A stretch of 64,000 nt of DNA. Source: Unio delphinus. Taxonomy: Eukaryota > Mollusca > Bivalvia > Unionida > Unionidae. The translations under genes were made by a program, and so were the position numbers. Below, in pieces: positions 30,502-43,249 of the stretch; positions within the stretch are counted from its first letter, which is position 1, and each line of letters starts with the position of its first letter. The notes beneath the pieces were generated by a model. It had not been told where the DNA came from. It made no database searches and saw only the letters and a program-made list of their open reading frames with translations. The stretch is from the NCBI GenBank assembly GCA_029339505.1, contig JAQISU010000132.1, positions 4,541,001 through 4,605,000 of the forward strand, in the 5' to 3' direction.

Positions 30502-32399
30502 CGCATATAACTGACACGTACAATGCATTCCATCCTTACCCCTGTATAACAATTTTGAAACTTTTGAGACTATCACTCCAGAGTCTATGACCATATAAAC
30601 AATTGTTGGCACTAAAGCAAAGGACAAATCAATAAATGTATGCAACTTATTATCAACACAGGAACTACCCCAACTCCAATAAAACAAACTCTTTGACCCT
30701 GCCTAAGAACTCGGAAACAAGCATGCTTACTGTACCTTATACATTTAAATTTTAAAAAAATATAAACAATAAAGAGATATATCATCATCTAATATTTTAC
30801 ATCTGATATTCAAAATTACATGTATACACTACTCTGATTATTTCAATGAAAATCTTCTCTCCTTGCAAACGTCTGCACTCTCCATGTTTTGTCGTCTGCT
30901 ACTGAGTCAAACGCCGGTGTGTAATGTTCCTTACACTCATTTGAATACAATACAGAATCTTGGTGTATTAATACACATACCCGCATTAAGTTGTAACCTA
31001 GAGACCTCCTGAACTACAAGATCAGTAAACAATAACCATACTAATGACTTCCGGTTTGTCAGATGGTGCACAGTTGGGGTAACTAAACGTTGGTCGACAT
31101 CCAGTGTTTTCGGTTTGAAAGTGATCATAAACAGTCGAGAAAGGTACAGACTCTAAATCTAACTGATTTCCAAGATAGCTATTGATACGGGTATATTATG
31201 ATTCCATTGTACCATTGGCTAGTGAAAATCTTATAGGTATTTCGCCCTAGGTTCATCAGCTGATCGTTGGAGATCGTGTGGGTGTAACATTTTAAATGGG
31301 AATGTAAACTTCAGCAATATCAAGCAAAGGCGTAACGATACTAGCCAGACTCGCGCTTGGATAATTAGTGACAGTGGTCATAATAATACAGATCCTGCTA
31401 TGGAAAGTGGGTCAACCGGTAGCGAGGCTTCGGAGGCTCCCTCTGGGGCATAGGAAGTTAATTTTGACATAATGTCATAAGAGAACATAAAGATAAATGC
31501 TTTGTTGAGACCCCTACTCCAAAAGAAGTCAGAATTTTGAATCTATCATCAGATAAAAAATAAAGAATTCATGAATCTGTTTGCGGATACAAACTATGAA
31601 TTAGAGGTTGTCAAAGTAACTTCCAATATCGATGACTTTAAAAGTTGAATTAACGAGTAGAAATGGTTACATGCAGTTTTAGTGTGAACCCATAAGAGAG
31701 CTAGAGAGCTAGAGAGAAAATAGATATCTGTTTGAGTGGCACATGGAGAGCAAATCGTAGATCACGTGGAAGAAATGCAAGCCTCAGCAAAATAGAAAAA
31801 CTTTAAGAAAGACTACTGAAATTTATAAAGCAAAGCAAAAAGGGGAATAATCTGTTTATGAAAGATCTCTCCATTGCCCAAATAATATATATTTATTTAC
31901 AAAGTTCTTTCTTTGTGGAATCAATCTATTTAGAGTATGAATATGTTGAAAATATGTGCTTTGTCCTTGGCTGATAGACTACCTTGTTGGAAACAAGGGC
32001 AAAAACAATTATAGCGAAATTTGCATATATAGTCTGCAAAGTTCCACATTTTCTAGACATGATACATCTAGAGACCAACTACTTGCTGCTGAGGCTCCTC
32101 AGGCAAAACATTGCAATGCGACTGTTCAACACGCAAGTAATATTTTTGTTATTCATTCTAGTTAATTTAAGAAATTTAGAATTTTGCAAAATTAATATAC
32201 TAATTAAAGTGTTTGGGTAAAATTCGTTTTAAAAATAAAATTGTTTTTTGGAACATTATGTTGTAATCCGCATACTTATTTTTTTAAAATATTGGTTCCA
32301 ATAAAATAATTTTATTAATTTCCCCCGAATTATCAATCTTACTAACATTATCTTGTAATGTATATATAACAATCAATAGTTTAACATTTGTTTTATTAA
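30502..32399. other. Non-coding host sequence
   Basis: No supportable gene. Short ORFs at 30481-30687, 30937-31128 and 31956-32220 have no domain. The stretch 31900-32220 lies upstream of the hAT fragment in the same orientation and may be further transposase debris. Confidence 0.4.
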
Positions 32400-32965
32400 T
32401 AAGTGAAGCAATAGAGACCTACATGTTGGAGGCCACGAACTATACTTTAGAAGAAATAGTAGACACCAACATGACTAATTCTAAATTTTTTGGACTTTTT
32501 ACTGCTGAAAGTACTGTGCTGGTGCTGTAGTAAAGTAATATCACTCCAAGCATCTAATGAAGACAGACTCTTGCTCATAAGCTTGCTCTTGATGATCATG
32601 GTGAAAATGGAATTGATCAATATATATGGTAGTGAGGGAGGAGCTTTTGATGTTGAAAGAGAACAAGATGGTTTCTACAAAGTGAAGGTAGTCATTAAAT
32701 CATTGAACTGGACACTGACAGAAGCTTGTAAAACTTTGCCTCAACAGTATAGAGATGTATGTCCAGATTTTGCAGTCCTAGCTGTAATTGTTTTGGTGTC
32801 ACCAGTGACATATATATCATGCAGAACAAAATCAAGATCAAAGGAAGTTCTAGACTTAAACATGAGATCTTAACACAATGGATGTGAGTCAAAGAAGAGG
32901 GACCTAGTGTGGAGGAATATGATCCATAGCCAAGCATCAGAACATTTTGTAAAATGCGACATAGA
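32400..32965 (+). pseudogene. hAT-family transposase, C-terminal fragment
   Basis: A degraded stretch with several frameshifts. It shows the layout of the C-terminal hAT dimerisation region: YRDVCPDFAVLAVIVLVSPVT at about 32740-32810 in one frame. After a frameshift there are two short blocks, IKGSSRLKHEILT (about 32830-32870) and VKEEGPSVEEYDP (about 32885-32925). These resemble the end of ZNF862/ZMYM-like hAT proteins found in many animals. No terminal repeats were found. Confidence 0.5.
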
Positions 32966-33329
32966 CAAAAGTGAACTATATCGTAGTTAAGAATATGATA
33001 TTTTAACATGATATCAATTTTAATACATAAGTTTAAAAAATAAAACATAATTACCACTAAATAAACTGACAAAGATTTGTGTGTGTTTATTCCTGGCATT
33101 TTAATAGACATTTAGCCACTTCAACATGCTTCCGGGAGGGACTGCAACTTTTTGCTGGTGGGACTCATATTTTAACCAAATCAGGAGTCCTGAACTTCTA
33201 GATTTAAATTCATAGTAAGACCTTTGGTTTGTATAGTGCTGATCATTTTAATCTGCTTCACCTTCCCAGGGAATATGATTTTACCATCACTATGGTCTAT
33301 GTTTCCTAAAAGGAAATATGGATTGGCTT

Positions 33330-33610
33330 CTCATGCCTCTGTTACTGTTTGAACAGAGTGCTGTTCCATTGTAGTATGCTTTCCCTTTGACAGGGAATAT
33401 AACTCTGTGACTGTTTGAATAAAGTACTTGTGCTCTATAGTTTGCAGTCCCCGCCCCTCCCTTCACAGCAAATATAAATTTGACTGTTTGAATAGAGCAC
33501 TGTTACACAGTTCGATACAACCCCAAGCCTACACAATCCCTTCACAGGAATATAACTGTGTTTAAATGGAGCACTTCTACATTGCGGTATGCTTTCTCCT
33601 TCACGTGTAA
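33330..33610. repeat. Degenerate tandem repeat, about 85-95 bp unit
   Basis: Three to four diverged units share TGTTTGAATAGAGCACT-like, GTATGCTTTCCC and ACAGGGAATATAACT words. No gene. Confidence 0.55.
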
Positions 33611-36187
33611 TAAAACCGCACCATCACTAGGGTCTACATTTCATATGTGCCATTCTTGTCTATATTTTGTTGCTAGCTGTATCTCATTAAGGTGGTCCAA
33701 TGTCTGCTTACAATCAATAAAAACAATTTAAACACTTGGAGCTACTTTTCTTCAATTGTCATTATTTAAAGTTTATATTCATTTGTAAGTCAAATTTTGT
33801 CAATTACTTGAGAAATAAAATGATTAGACCTTCATCTTGAAATCATTATCTCAATAATTCATGCAAATTATTTTCATGCTGTTTGCAAAGCTAAATCTAG
33901 AAAGGCAATATGGACTTTACACTACACTTATATGTCATTACTATGTCAGGGAAACTTTGGAATATTATCTTCTGTACATAAGAGCAACAGAACGCGTAAA
34001 GCATCCATTCTTTTTACCCCCTCAGTTTTATGGCTTCAACTGTTTTTTTGTAATTATATGTTTCTATTCTTATAAGTCATTGCATATGTTCATTGCCTGC
34101 AGATTTGGAGGGGGTGGGGTTAGCTTACAGCAAAAGGATTATTAGGTTAGCGATTTTGTTATCCTTTGAAACATAACCATATAAGCGTGGCACTTCCAAT
34201 GTGCTGGCAAGCTGTTGTCTTTATATAATTATCACATTACCATTTTCTTTCCATCCCTAACGCCATTGCTTGTATCAAGTGTTGCAGAGCTGCATGCCTT
34301 TTTAAACACATTCTCTTAGTATAACAGTTAAAACATTGAATTTTGCAATAGTGCATTTAAAGTCTGTCTTACTATTTTTTCAATAAATTTTTGTGTGGAT
34401 ATAAATCAGTACGTACAAAAATGAATAGCGTTGGGCACATCGGCCATTTTGTTTGCATTAGTTACAGTATCCGTGACCGTTTCAATTAGGAAAGGACATG
34501 ATTTCTTGGCGTTTGTTACGTAATGTAAATGTACGATGGGGAACCATGCTGTGTTTTGGTTTCATTATGACGTCATCGGTATATAGTGACGTATAAGCGT
34601 TCGGCCTAATAACATCTAACGACATGTATTCCATCGCTGCAAGAAAAAAAATTCATGGCTTATTTATAACTTATTTTGAAAAATTCTACATTTATTTCAA
34701 AAGACCACACGACTTGCACCAATCGTGATCCAAAGTTCTCAACTGAGTGTGTTGCATTTATCAAAGGTGTGATTTCTAGTAGTATGTTACTGCTTTACCG
34801 TGACTTATTTTCAGTACACTCCAAGGCCAAGGTCATGGGGTTGTCAGGTATAATATACTTTGTTTATTTATAGGTCGGACTGCACGTTTTAACAAGAACA
34901 AAAACTGAAATTGTACTCATTATGCAATTGGAAAGTATTTTCAGGAATGTCTTGTGAGCAGAGTGCATGATACGTGATTTCCATTGATTTAAATATCAAA
35001 TTGTGCGTAAAAAGCAATGTACTTCTCACAGGGCTGGACCTGCTATAGGGGCCAAGGGGGCCCGCCCCACCCCCCTTAAAAAAAAAAAAAAACCTATTCA
35101 CTGCTTTTGATAAAAGATGCAAATGGGGTTCAAAATTTTTAATTTTTTGTTTTTTATTTATTTATTTTTTAAAATTTTTTTTGATTGTTTATAAAACATT
35201 GCAGTTTTTAGTCACTTTTGTTAGGTCCCTTTTTCAAGGTTCAGATAGCACCAGATTGCACCATTTTGCATCCTTGAAAACAAAACATTTCGGGGGTACA
35301 TGCCCCCGGACCCCCCTAGAATGCTCGGCGCTTCACGCCTTCGCTTCACCAAATAACAAATTTGCTCCCCCCTGAAAAACTTAGGTCCGACCCTGTCTCA
35401 TTTTTCTTTATTATATTAAGCTTATTTGTTATTCGCTAGGAAATGATATTATGTAGCGAATTAAAGGTCAAGACACTTTCTGTTTACAAAACCATCTGCA
35501 CATATTGCTGATAGTTTGTTTTGATTTCGTGTTATACATTTATAAAGTCTTGCAAATTAAAGTGAAACAAACCATCGGATGTATTGTGATGTATTGTGAT
35601 TGGTCTTTGTTTCTGTAACCTAAATTAATAAAATAGTTAAGGGAGGATGGGGTGGGAGTGCGTGTATATCATCTAAATTCTTTTTATTCATACCAATGGT
35701 TGCTGTTCAATCCTCAGACAACTTGAGTAACGTGTCTTTCCCAAGAACTGTCAGATATGTGATTAAACATGATGGGGTGTGATTAAATATGATAGGGTAA
35801 TAAGACTACAGAAAAATAAACACTGTTCCCTGCTTATACTAATTTCCATAGCTTACAGACGAAAGAATAGCTTTACGCAAATTCTTTTCTCAGACGTACG
35901 AAATTTTCTCAAACGTATGTTTTTTTGGAACGAGACAGGATTTCTTACCCTTAAAACTGTCAACATTTTGTGCACAAAACTGCTGATATGTCAAGTGGAG
36001 GAAAATGGCTTAATGTATGTGGCTACAGAACTCACTACATCTTATCATACAACACCTGGATACTACATACACGTTCCCAAATACCATAACTAACGATTTT
36101 TATGTCGAGTATACATTTTCTCATTTTGTTTATTCAACACCTATCTTTACTTAAAAACAAGATATTAGAATATTCTACCCAAATATT

Positions 36188-36192
<5 letters not shown>
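33611..36192. other. Non-coding host sequence
   Basis: No gene supported. It includes a C/G-rich patch followed by poly-A (about 35028-35090) and a second GC-rich patch (35290-35390) that together look like a decayed interspersed repeat. Confidence 0.4.

Positions 36193-36249
<57 letters not shown>
36193..36249. repeat. TA microsatellite
   Basis: An uninterrupted (TA)n run of about 55 bp. Confidence 0.95.
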
Positions 36250-36251
<2 letters not shown>

Positions 36252-36548
36252 TGGAAATTATTTATGATACAACATATTGGAACTTTAATTTTGATTTCAT
36301 TTATAATTATTTGCTGTAAAATGTTTTCACAAATAATTGCATTTGGAACTTGGATATTTACACATTATTGGCACTCCAATTAAATCGCAAACATGTGTAA
36401 TCATTGTTGTTTTGTATGTGAAGAGCACATTGACCTGTCCCTTTCATTTAAATGTAATAACCGCCGCCAATTTCATTTTCATTTTAAAAGGATCGTATCT
36501 GGTAAATGTGTGAATATTGCAGTTCCCAAAACATATTATTCTAAATCT

Positions 36549-36568
36549 GTGTGTGTGTGTGTGTGTGC

Positions 36569-36648
<80 letters not shown>

Positions 36649-36650
36649 GA
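36549..36650. repeat. Compound GT/GA microsatellite
   Basis: (GT)n to about 36587, then (GA)n to about 36636, then GACA repeats. ORFs over it are artefacts. Confidence 0.95.
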
Positions 36651-36662
36651 AGAGTTGTATTT

Positions 36663-36898
36663 TTCTAGCACTGGGCAACAAGCCACAGACATTTAGCATG
36701 GTCTACAGAGTCCCACCCAGTCATGTTATTCTGACACAGGCCGACCAGTCCTAACTCTAACTTCCTATGCTGAGATCCAAGCGAGACAGCAGTTAGTACT
36801 ATTTTTGTTAGTCTTTGTTATGACTCAGACGGGATCGAACGCTTGAAATTCCGCATCCAAGGAGAACTCTCTAATCACTAGAACACCGGAGCGGTCTA
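36663..36898 (-). mobile_element. tRNA-derived SINE
   Basis: On the minus strand the 5' head (36898 to about 36822) has an A-box-like TAGTGATTAGAG and an exact B box, GTTCGATCC. Downstream is a conserved body with GACTGGTCGGCC and TGACTGGGTGGG, of the kind seen in molluscan Meta/CORE-type SINEs. The tail runs towards the GA microsatellite. It is not a functional tRNA: the cloverleaf is not closed. Confidence 0.65.
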
Positions 36899-36944
36899 AA
36901 TCTCTGTCATCATCCCGCCGGATATTAAACATATAGTGAAAAGG

Positions 36945-37412
36945 AATATGTATAAACTTGATTGACCGTTTAAGTTTTTGAAGTATAAATATTACGGTTT
37001 TCTAATATGTATAAAATTGATTGACCGTTTAAGTTTTTGAAGTATAAATAATACGGTTTTCTAATATGTATAAAATTGATTGACCGTTTAAGTTTTTGAA
37101 GTATAAATAATACGGTTTTCTAATATGTAGAAAATTGATTGACCGTTTAAGTTCTTGAAATATAAATAATACGGTTTTCTAATATGTATAAAATTGATTG
37201 ACCGTTTAAGTTCTTGAAGTATAAATAATACGGTTTTCTAATATGTATAAAATTGATTGACCGTTTAAGTTCTTGAAGTATAAATAATACGGTTTTCTAA
37301 TATGTATAAAATTGATTGACCGTTTAAGTTTTTGAAGTATAAATAATACGGTTTTCTAATATGTAGAAAATTGATTGACCGTAAGTTTTTGAAGTATAAA
37401 TAATACGGTTTT
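36945..37412. repeat. 59-bp satellite, 8 copies
   Basis: Eight head-to-tail units. Each contains TTGATTGACCGTTTAAGTT, then TGAAGTATAAATAATACGGT. Divergence between units is only a few bases. The last copy has lost three bases (GACCGTAAG). Confidence 0.95.
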
Positions 37413-38190
37413 TCAAAGCGTGGTTTAGTCCGTTTTTACATTTAAAATGCATTGACAAAATGTCTAGAAATTATATATGGAAATCAATCTGCGAAATGCA
37501 GCTAAAATATGTATTTTAAGATATGTTATTTTTGACACATTTTGATTCCCTTGATTTAGGTTTAAATGTAATTTGGAGAAGTAATTACTACGAACTCCTT
37601 GGCATTCTTACGTTCTATGTATCCACTTCACTCAAGTTTTCGTCTCCGAATCTCCCTCATTACGGTAGTTTATAAAATAATTTAAGTAAACTTATTCTAT
37701 CCACGGAGTAAATATCAGTTTGCCATACAAATACTTCTGAAGTGATCATAACAAGTATTTTGTCGTTGAATTGAAAAAAGACAGGTCATTAGTTACCGTA
37801 ATTGTTTCGCTTTAAACGCATCACACGTAGACATACCTTTTCGGGATAATCACGTAAAAATGTAAATAATCATTTCTATCCATTTGATCGGTTAAATAAG
37901 GAAGCCAATGCTTATGTTCGTAAAATTCCTTTTATTAATGGAATTAAACTCGTTGGATTTAAATCAGTGAGCCGTATGTGAGGAATTGGTCTGAATAAAC
38001 ACAGTACAACAACGCCGCTTAAAACACTACTAATTCGGCATTGGTTTGATTTGGTGGCTTAGCTCAGAAATGACGTCAAACGGTACTTGAACGTGAGCAC
38101 ATAAACTTCGTAACGTCTTAATCTTAGTAATAGGGGTAGTTAATTAGATTTAGCTACGTTACTTCACTTTAAAGTGTAGATTTGTCATTA
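37413..38190. other. Non-coding host sequence
   Basis: No gene, RNA or repeat recognised between the 59-bp satellite and the minisatellite. Confidence 0.4.
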
Positions 38191-38272
38191 ACCATTAGAG
38201 TGGGCCTTGTTATCTGGATATAACCATTCAGATGGATAATTTTATCCGTGTTTATCAATTAGGGTGGATCAT

Positions 38273-38354
<82 letters not shown>

Positions 38355-39035
38355 AATGATAGATCCTGTTATATTATGTCTAGCTATTATTAGGGTGGAT
38401 CATGATATCTTATTTATAATCTTTAGGGTGGATCATGTTATATATGTCCAACCTTAGGGCAGATCATGTTATATGTCTAACCATTAGGGTGGATCATGTT
38501 ATCTATGTCTAACCATTAGAGTGGATCATGTTATGCGTATCTAACCATTATATTTGATTATATTATCTATGTCTATCTATTAGGGTAGATCATGTTATGT
38601 ATGTCTAACCATTAGGGTGGGTCATGTTATGTATGTCGAACCATTAGGGTGGATCATGTTATGTATGTCTAACATGTTATGTATATCTAACCATTAGGGT
38701 GGATCATGTTATTTATGTCTTACCATTAAGATGGGTCATGTTATATATGTCTAACTATTAGAGTGGGTGATGTTTTCCATGTCTAACTATTAGGGTAAAC
38801 CAGGTTATACATGTCTTGACTAAAATTAGGATGGATCATGTTATATATGTCTTACCATTATGATGGATCATGCTGTATATGTCTTTCCGTTAGGGTATAT
38901 GATGTTATCCATGTCTAACTATTAGGATGAATCATGTTATCTATGTCAAACTATTAGGGTGGACGATGTTATCCATGTCGATCTATTAGGGTGGATTATG
39001 TTGTATATGTCTAACCATTAGGATGAATCATTCAT
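38191..39035. repeat. About 32-bp minisatellite with TA run
   Basis: Some 22 or more diverged units of the form TTAGGGTGGATCATGTTAT followed by ATGTCTAACCA. A (TA)n run (38276-38346) has grown inside one unit. The TTAGGG within the unit is incidental; spacing is about 32 bp, not telomeric. Confidence 0.9.
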
Positions 39036-39404
39036 CATGTTATAGCAGTTAATAAACATATTGCATATCATGTCACAACAACAAATCCCGTTGGGACGTC
39101 GCATTATTAAATGGAAAAATGACAGTATGGGACTACGACCCAGTATTCTGTTTTTGAGAGCTGAATAAGGTGAATACCTTTCTGGTTTGGTTTTAAACGG
39201 AAATTATTCTCCCACGCAAAGGTGCTTACTAAAACCGTCACGTTATCATTATATGCAAGAACTAAATATGTGCTCAAAGATTTCGCTGCATACTTTAGAC
39301 ATTAAATAACAAATCAGATTGAACTATGTAATCTAAATTTAGGCTTATTAAAATGTTGATGTAATTTACACCTCTTGTGTTTAGTATATTTTTTAACGCC
39401 ATGT

Positions 39405-40150
39405 ATAATCATGTATACTCGTTGATGTGTTAGTAATTAGCATCAAGTTTTCTGTTAAAATATGACATCTATTACATACCTTTCATTTCTAGTTCCAGAA
39501 TCCCATCTTTGACTATTCTGCAAGTAGCATCTTGCGATCTTTCTGTGGCCATCGTGTCTTATTTATTATTTACTCTAGGTGAAGTGACTTGTTAACCAAA
39601 TACAGTGACGGTGTTAGTTAGACCTGGTCTGCAAAATATAGACAGCAAACGTTCAGTCGAAATCAAGGAATAGCTACTGTTAAAGTTAGAAATTATCGTA
39701 AGGATATCAGCTTGTATATAAAAGACCAATGCCTTAGGCATATATTATTATTTACTATTATAGAATACCAATATTATAGGGGCTCTCGAGTTGACGAGTA
39801 GCCATTTGCCAATACATGTATCTCACATCTGTCTGCGTAATATAGATATGTGGGTAAACAGCTAGTAACTTTCCGTGGTTCGAAATAATTTACCGAGGTT
39901 TTCACTCCGTCTTTATCAAGGCCGTCATGTATAACCTATCTTGTGCTAAATAGTGGCACTAAACTTCAAACCAACATCATCCAAAGTAAGTCAAGAATAT
40001 ATGCATGGTGTATATACACTTATAAACACCGAGTACTATTGATCTCAAGACCTGTCCGCTATATACTTTATTCATCAATAACCATCGCCAATTCACATTA
40101 ATAAGGGATTATGTTTCCGTAGCAAAGTTAGCATTGACCTTCAATCATTT
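39405..40150. repeat. Duplicated segment, unit 1 (part a)
   Basis: About 600 bp are clearly related to 45880-46500 and, more weakly, to 48200-48500. Shared marks are TTCTGCAAGTAGCATCTTGC, the TATATAAA-containing stretch at about 39715, and a SINE tail (ATGTATAACCTATCTTGTGC, about 39930). The end (40045-40150) is also related to 49905-49930 and 55628-55780. Confidence 0.75.
39480..39552 (-). CDS. Putative first coding exon, unit 1
   Basis: Minus-strand ATG at 39552, 24 codons (MATERSQDATCRIVKDGI and onward), then AAAG|GTATGT. The paralogous exon in unit 2 has the same length, start and donor. Their differences leave the frame open. No domain is recognised and downstream exons were not found. 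Confidence 0.4.
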
Positions 40151-40491
40151 GCTTCGTACTGTCCGCATAAATAATTTGTTCTGCATTGTTTCACATGTAC
40201 AATAGATGCCTGTCACTATATGCTTTGCAAATATAACATACAATTTGATATAAAGTGTCATAATCATTTGGCGGAAATGTAATAGTATGTGGACGTGTTA
40301 ATTACCTCCTTTAAAGTAATGAATAGTTTTCCTTTGCACATGGACAGTGTAATCAAATACAGCTATTGATTAGGACGGGGCTCAACTGAAAGGAACCTAT
40401 TAAAAGTAATATTCTCGCAAAAGTCTACATTATTAATAGTTTTCAAACTGAGTAACAGTAACATTTCTTATGATGAAGTTGAAAAATCTGT
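40151..40491. other. Non-coding part of duplicated unit 1
   Basis: No gene or named repeat seen. Confidence 0.35.
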
Positions 40492-40700
40492 TGTTGTTGT
40501 TGTTTACGGTTTAAAGCAAATTCTCAGCACATGATAGGCTATACATGACTGCCAGTATATCTGGTGGAGGAACTAGTAAAAATACCAGAACGATTCGCAC
40601 AGCCCACGCGACGCTAATGGCAAGCTTTCTCACATAACCATGCTGGCCGAACCTGAGACTCGAACTCAGGCATACAGAGGTGATGTGTTGGTGATCTGTG
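40492..40700 (-). mobile_element. tRNA-derived SINE, 5' truncated
   Basis: The minus strand contains the B-box region GAGTTCGAGTCTCAGG, the family core GTGAGAAAGCTTGCC and CCTCCACCAGATATACTGG, a TTTAAACC tail motif, and (CAA)n at the end (about 40492-40503). The A box is missing. Same family as 42890-43045 and 48565-48805. Confidence 0.75.
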
Positions 40701-41940
40701 TAAATATGAACACCAAGACGACACTTGACAGCTTGGGACATTATTGAAGAAATATAATTGCTTTTCACTTTGAGATTAACAATAAATCAAAGATATTACA
40801 TGGACTAATCCTAAGCGTCTGCCTAAATAGAAACAATAGAATCATGGTGATGTCAAAAAGCGTTAAAAAGCGTTAAGAACATACAGTTAATTGTCGTCTA
40901 ATCGATTGACATACTTCATCAAAAGAGTAACCCAAACCTAGATTCAACTTCTTCATTGAATACAGTATCGTGTTATATCAGTAAAAGACTGCATCGGAGG
41001 TTCTATTGTCACATTCTGCTAGCTAGATATTCATTGTGTCATTATCATATATTTTGTTTTTTTCAAAAAATTCACTGTAGGGGATGGGTGGATTTAAAAG
41101 TATTTTTTTTGCTAGGGACATGATAACATGGTATAAAAAGATATTCTGTCGTATACCTCAGTTTTGTTTACATTGCTGTTGGATGTTATGCGCATGAAAT
41201 GTTTCCGTCACCAATATTGACTCAAAACGCATACCGAATTCGACCGATTTTACGTAAATAAAATATTTCACTGTTTCCCATTTAAAAAAGCGGCAATTGT
41301 CACCATAATTTTATGTCGAGAACAATGATAATTTTGGAAACACTGGATACCACCCTGTGTGTTTTCATGACTCGCGATTTGTCGGACTATTATGTGCATG
41401 CCTTTAAAAAGATGGAATCATTATGCATCGAGTTATTGAAATCAAATGTTTACTTTGGATTATTTCTGTAAGCATTTCAACCGAGGAGTCAGGTCAGTTT
41501 TATAGCTAGCTTTACACAAAAAAGTCAGTATATCAATGCCACTATATAGCAAGAGATATCAAGCAAACCAAAGCAATCTTATAAAACAAAATTTTTTAAA
41601 GTGTTCAACATTTTGTAAATAAATAAACTATTTGTTGAAAATAAGCAACAATGAATAGGATATAATGTTTACATCGCCTCGCTTAAGGGGAAAAGTACTA
41701 GAGAATTTACAGACAGACTTGAGAATCTGTTCAAGCAGCAAGTTGACTAGTTAGATAGCAGACGATAGAGTAAGTGTAGGAGAACTTGCAAAATTGTAAA
41801 CTTGGAATAATTGCAATATTGTGCTATGAGAAACATTTGTAACTTTTATGACTCTAAAGATTAATATTAAATAAGTTTTCCTGGATAAAAGTTCAGAAAG
41901 GTCATGGAGTGGCTCTTCATGTTGACATTTAGAAATCAAA
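40701..41940. other. Non-coding host sequence
   Basis: Only the stretch near 40885-40960 stands out: it is related to about 55705-55780 (TTGTCGTCTAATCGATT-like word). No gene. Confidence 0.4.
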
Positions 41941-42140
41941 TTTTCATACGCATTTAGAAATATGAGATTGTTTTGTACACTTTATATCATATTTTCATAC
42001 GCATTTAGAAATATGGGATTGTTTTGTACACTTTATATCATATTTTCATACGCATTTAGAAATATGGGATTGTTTTGTACACTTTATATCATATTTTCAT
42101 ACGCATTTAGAAATATGGGATTGTTTTGTACACTTTATGA
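41941..42140. repeat. 51-bp tandem repeat, 4 copies
   Basis: Four units of TTTTCATACGCATTTAGAAA and onward, spaced 51 bp. Because 51 is divisible by three, the repeat gives a false repetitive ORF. Confidence 0.95.
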
Positions 42141-42431
42141 ATATAACTTTCCTTAAGTAATGTACGATCGTTCTTTCTTTGCACAAACTGGATCTTCAAC
42201 TACCACTACCCTTTATGAGAATCAATGTTTAAGGAAATGACGAAACGCAGAATTTTAAGATGCCCATAATAGGCTGACATGGTGGTAATTATATGTACCG
42301 ATTCACGTGCTACACGTGAGATAGATATTGATATACTTAGCTCAATGTAACTGTAGTGTAAGTAGCTCGTTAAATACGCGGTCAGCGTGACACGTTGGAT
42401 GTCCTCTTCGAGAAATCTGGATATAGCATAT

Positions 42432-42433
<2 letters not shown>

Positions 42434-42498
<65 letters not shown>
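42434..42498. repeat. GA microsatellite
   Basis: (GA)n of about 64 bp. Confidence 0.95.
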
Positions 42499-42500
<2 letters not shown>

Positions 42501-42889
42501 TTAATAGCTAAGTACATTTATCACTTGAAGATTTGTGACTTGTGTTAAATCTTTAAGAAAATGTTTGCGCTTTTTAAATTCACCTGATACCTAATTTGTA
42601 GCGTGATAGTGACGTTATCACAAGCCTTCATCCGTAGATACTAAGTTGCTTTCAAGACACTACAGGCCGGATCGGTAGTTCAGTTCCCGTGATTATATAA
42701 TGCATGCATACTATAACTGATCCACGTATACCACGACACCCTTTGCTGCCTCGCATAAGCCGACGCCCTCTATTGCCACAATGGGACAGTAATATATTGC
42801 ATCTACATTTTCCAATTCTATTATTCTAGATGCCTCAAATTGGGCATTTAGAGAATAACCATAAACCCCTACCCCAATAGAAAAAAAAT
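42499..42889. other. Non-coding host sequence
   Basis: Nothing recognised. Confidence 0.35.
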
Positions 42890-43045
42890 TGAGAAAATTG
42901 TGTTTTGGGTTTGACGCTATTTATCACATTATAAAGGCTATACCTGGCGACCAGTATAACTGGTGGAGGAAGAATCTGGAAAAAGTCTGATAAGAACCAA
43001 CTCCTTGAGGGAAGCCTCTTAGCACGTTTGCTCACAAACCAACAG
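42890..43045 (-). mobile_element. SINE fragment (same family)
   Basis: The minus strand shows TTTGTGAGCAAACGTGCTAA, TTCTTCCTCCACCAGTTATA, TACTGGTCGCCAGGTATAGCC and the tail AATAGCGTCAAACCC. The tRNA head is not present. Confidence 0.65.
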
Positions 43046-43249
43046 ACTCCAACGAAGCAGATCATTCCATGTTCAAGTCGTTCTGTACCCTAGTCGTTTC
43101 ATACCCAACTGTGTGGTCTCGATTCTAGTGCTATGGGAGTTTCCTACCTAATGCATGGTCTTTTCGTACCCAATGTTATGGTTAGTTCGTACCTAATGTT
43201 ATATATTAATTCATTGCACACATCGAAGTATAAACATAACCAGCTAGAA
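43046..43249. other. Non-coding, short internal repetition
   Basis: Contains two or three diverged copies of TCGTACCCAATGTTATGG-like words (43085-43205). No gene. Confidence 0.3.

Noticed and set aside
36444..36692. ORFs rich in CV, RE or SL repeats
   Set aside because: Translations of the GT/GA microsatellite on both strands.
36822..36898. Functional tRNA gene
   Set aside because: Has an A-box-like and a B box but no closed acceptor stem, and is followed by a SINE body.
36945..37412. CRISPR-like array of 59-bp repeats
   Set aside because: The units are contiguous with no variable spacers, the DNA is eukaryotic and no cas genes are present. It is a satellite.
38191..39035. Interstitial telomeric repeat (TTAGGG words)
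   Set aside because: TTAGGG occurs once per about 32-bp unit and is never tandem; the unit as a whole repeats.
41962..42156. Repetitive 64-codon ORF
   Set aside because: Produced by a 51-bp tandem repeat whose period is divisible by three.
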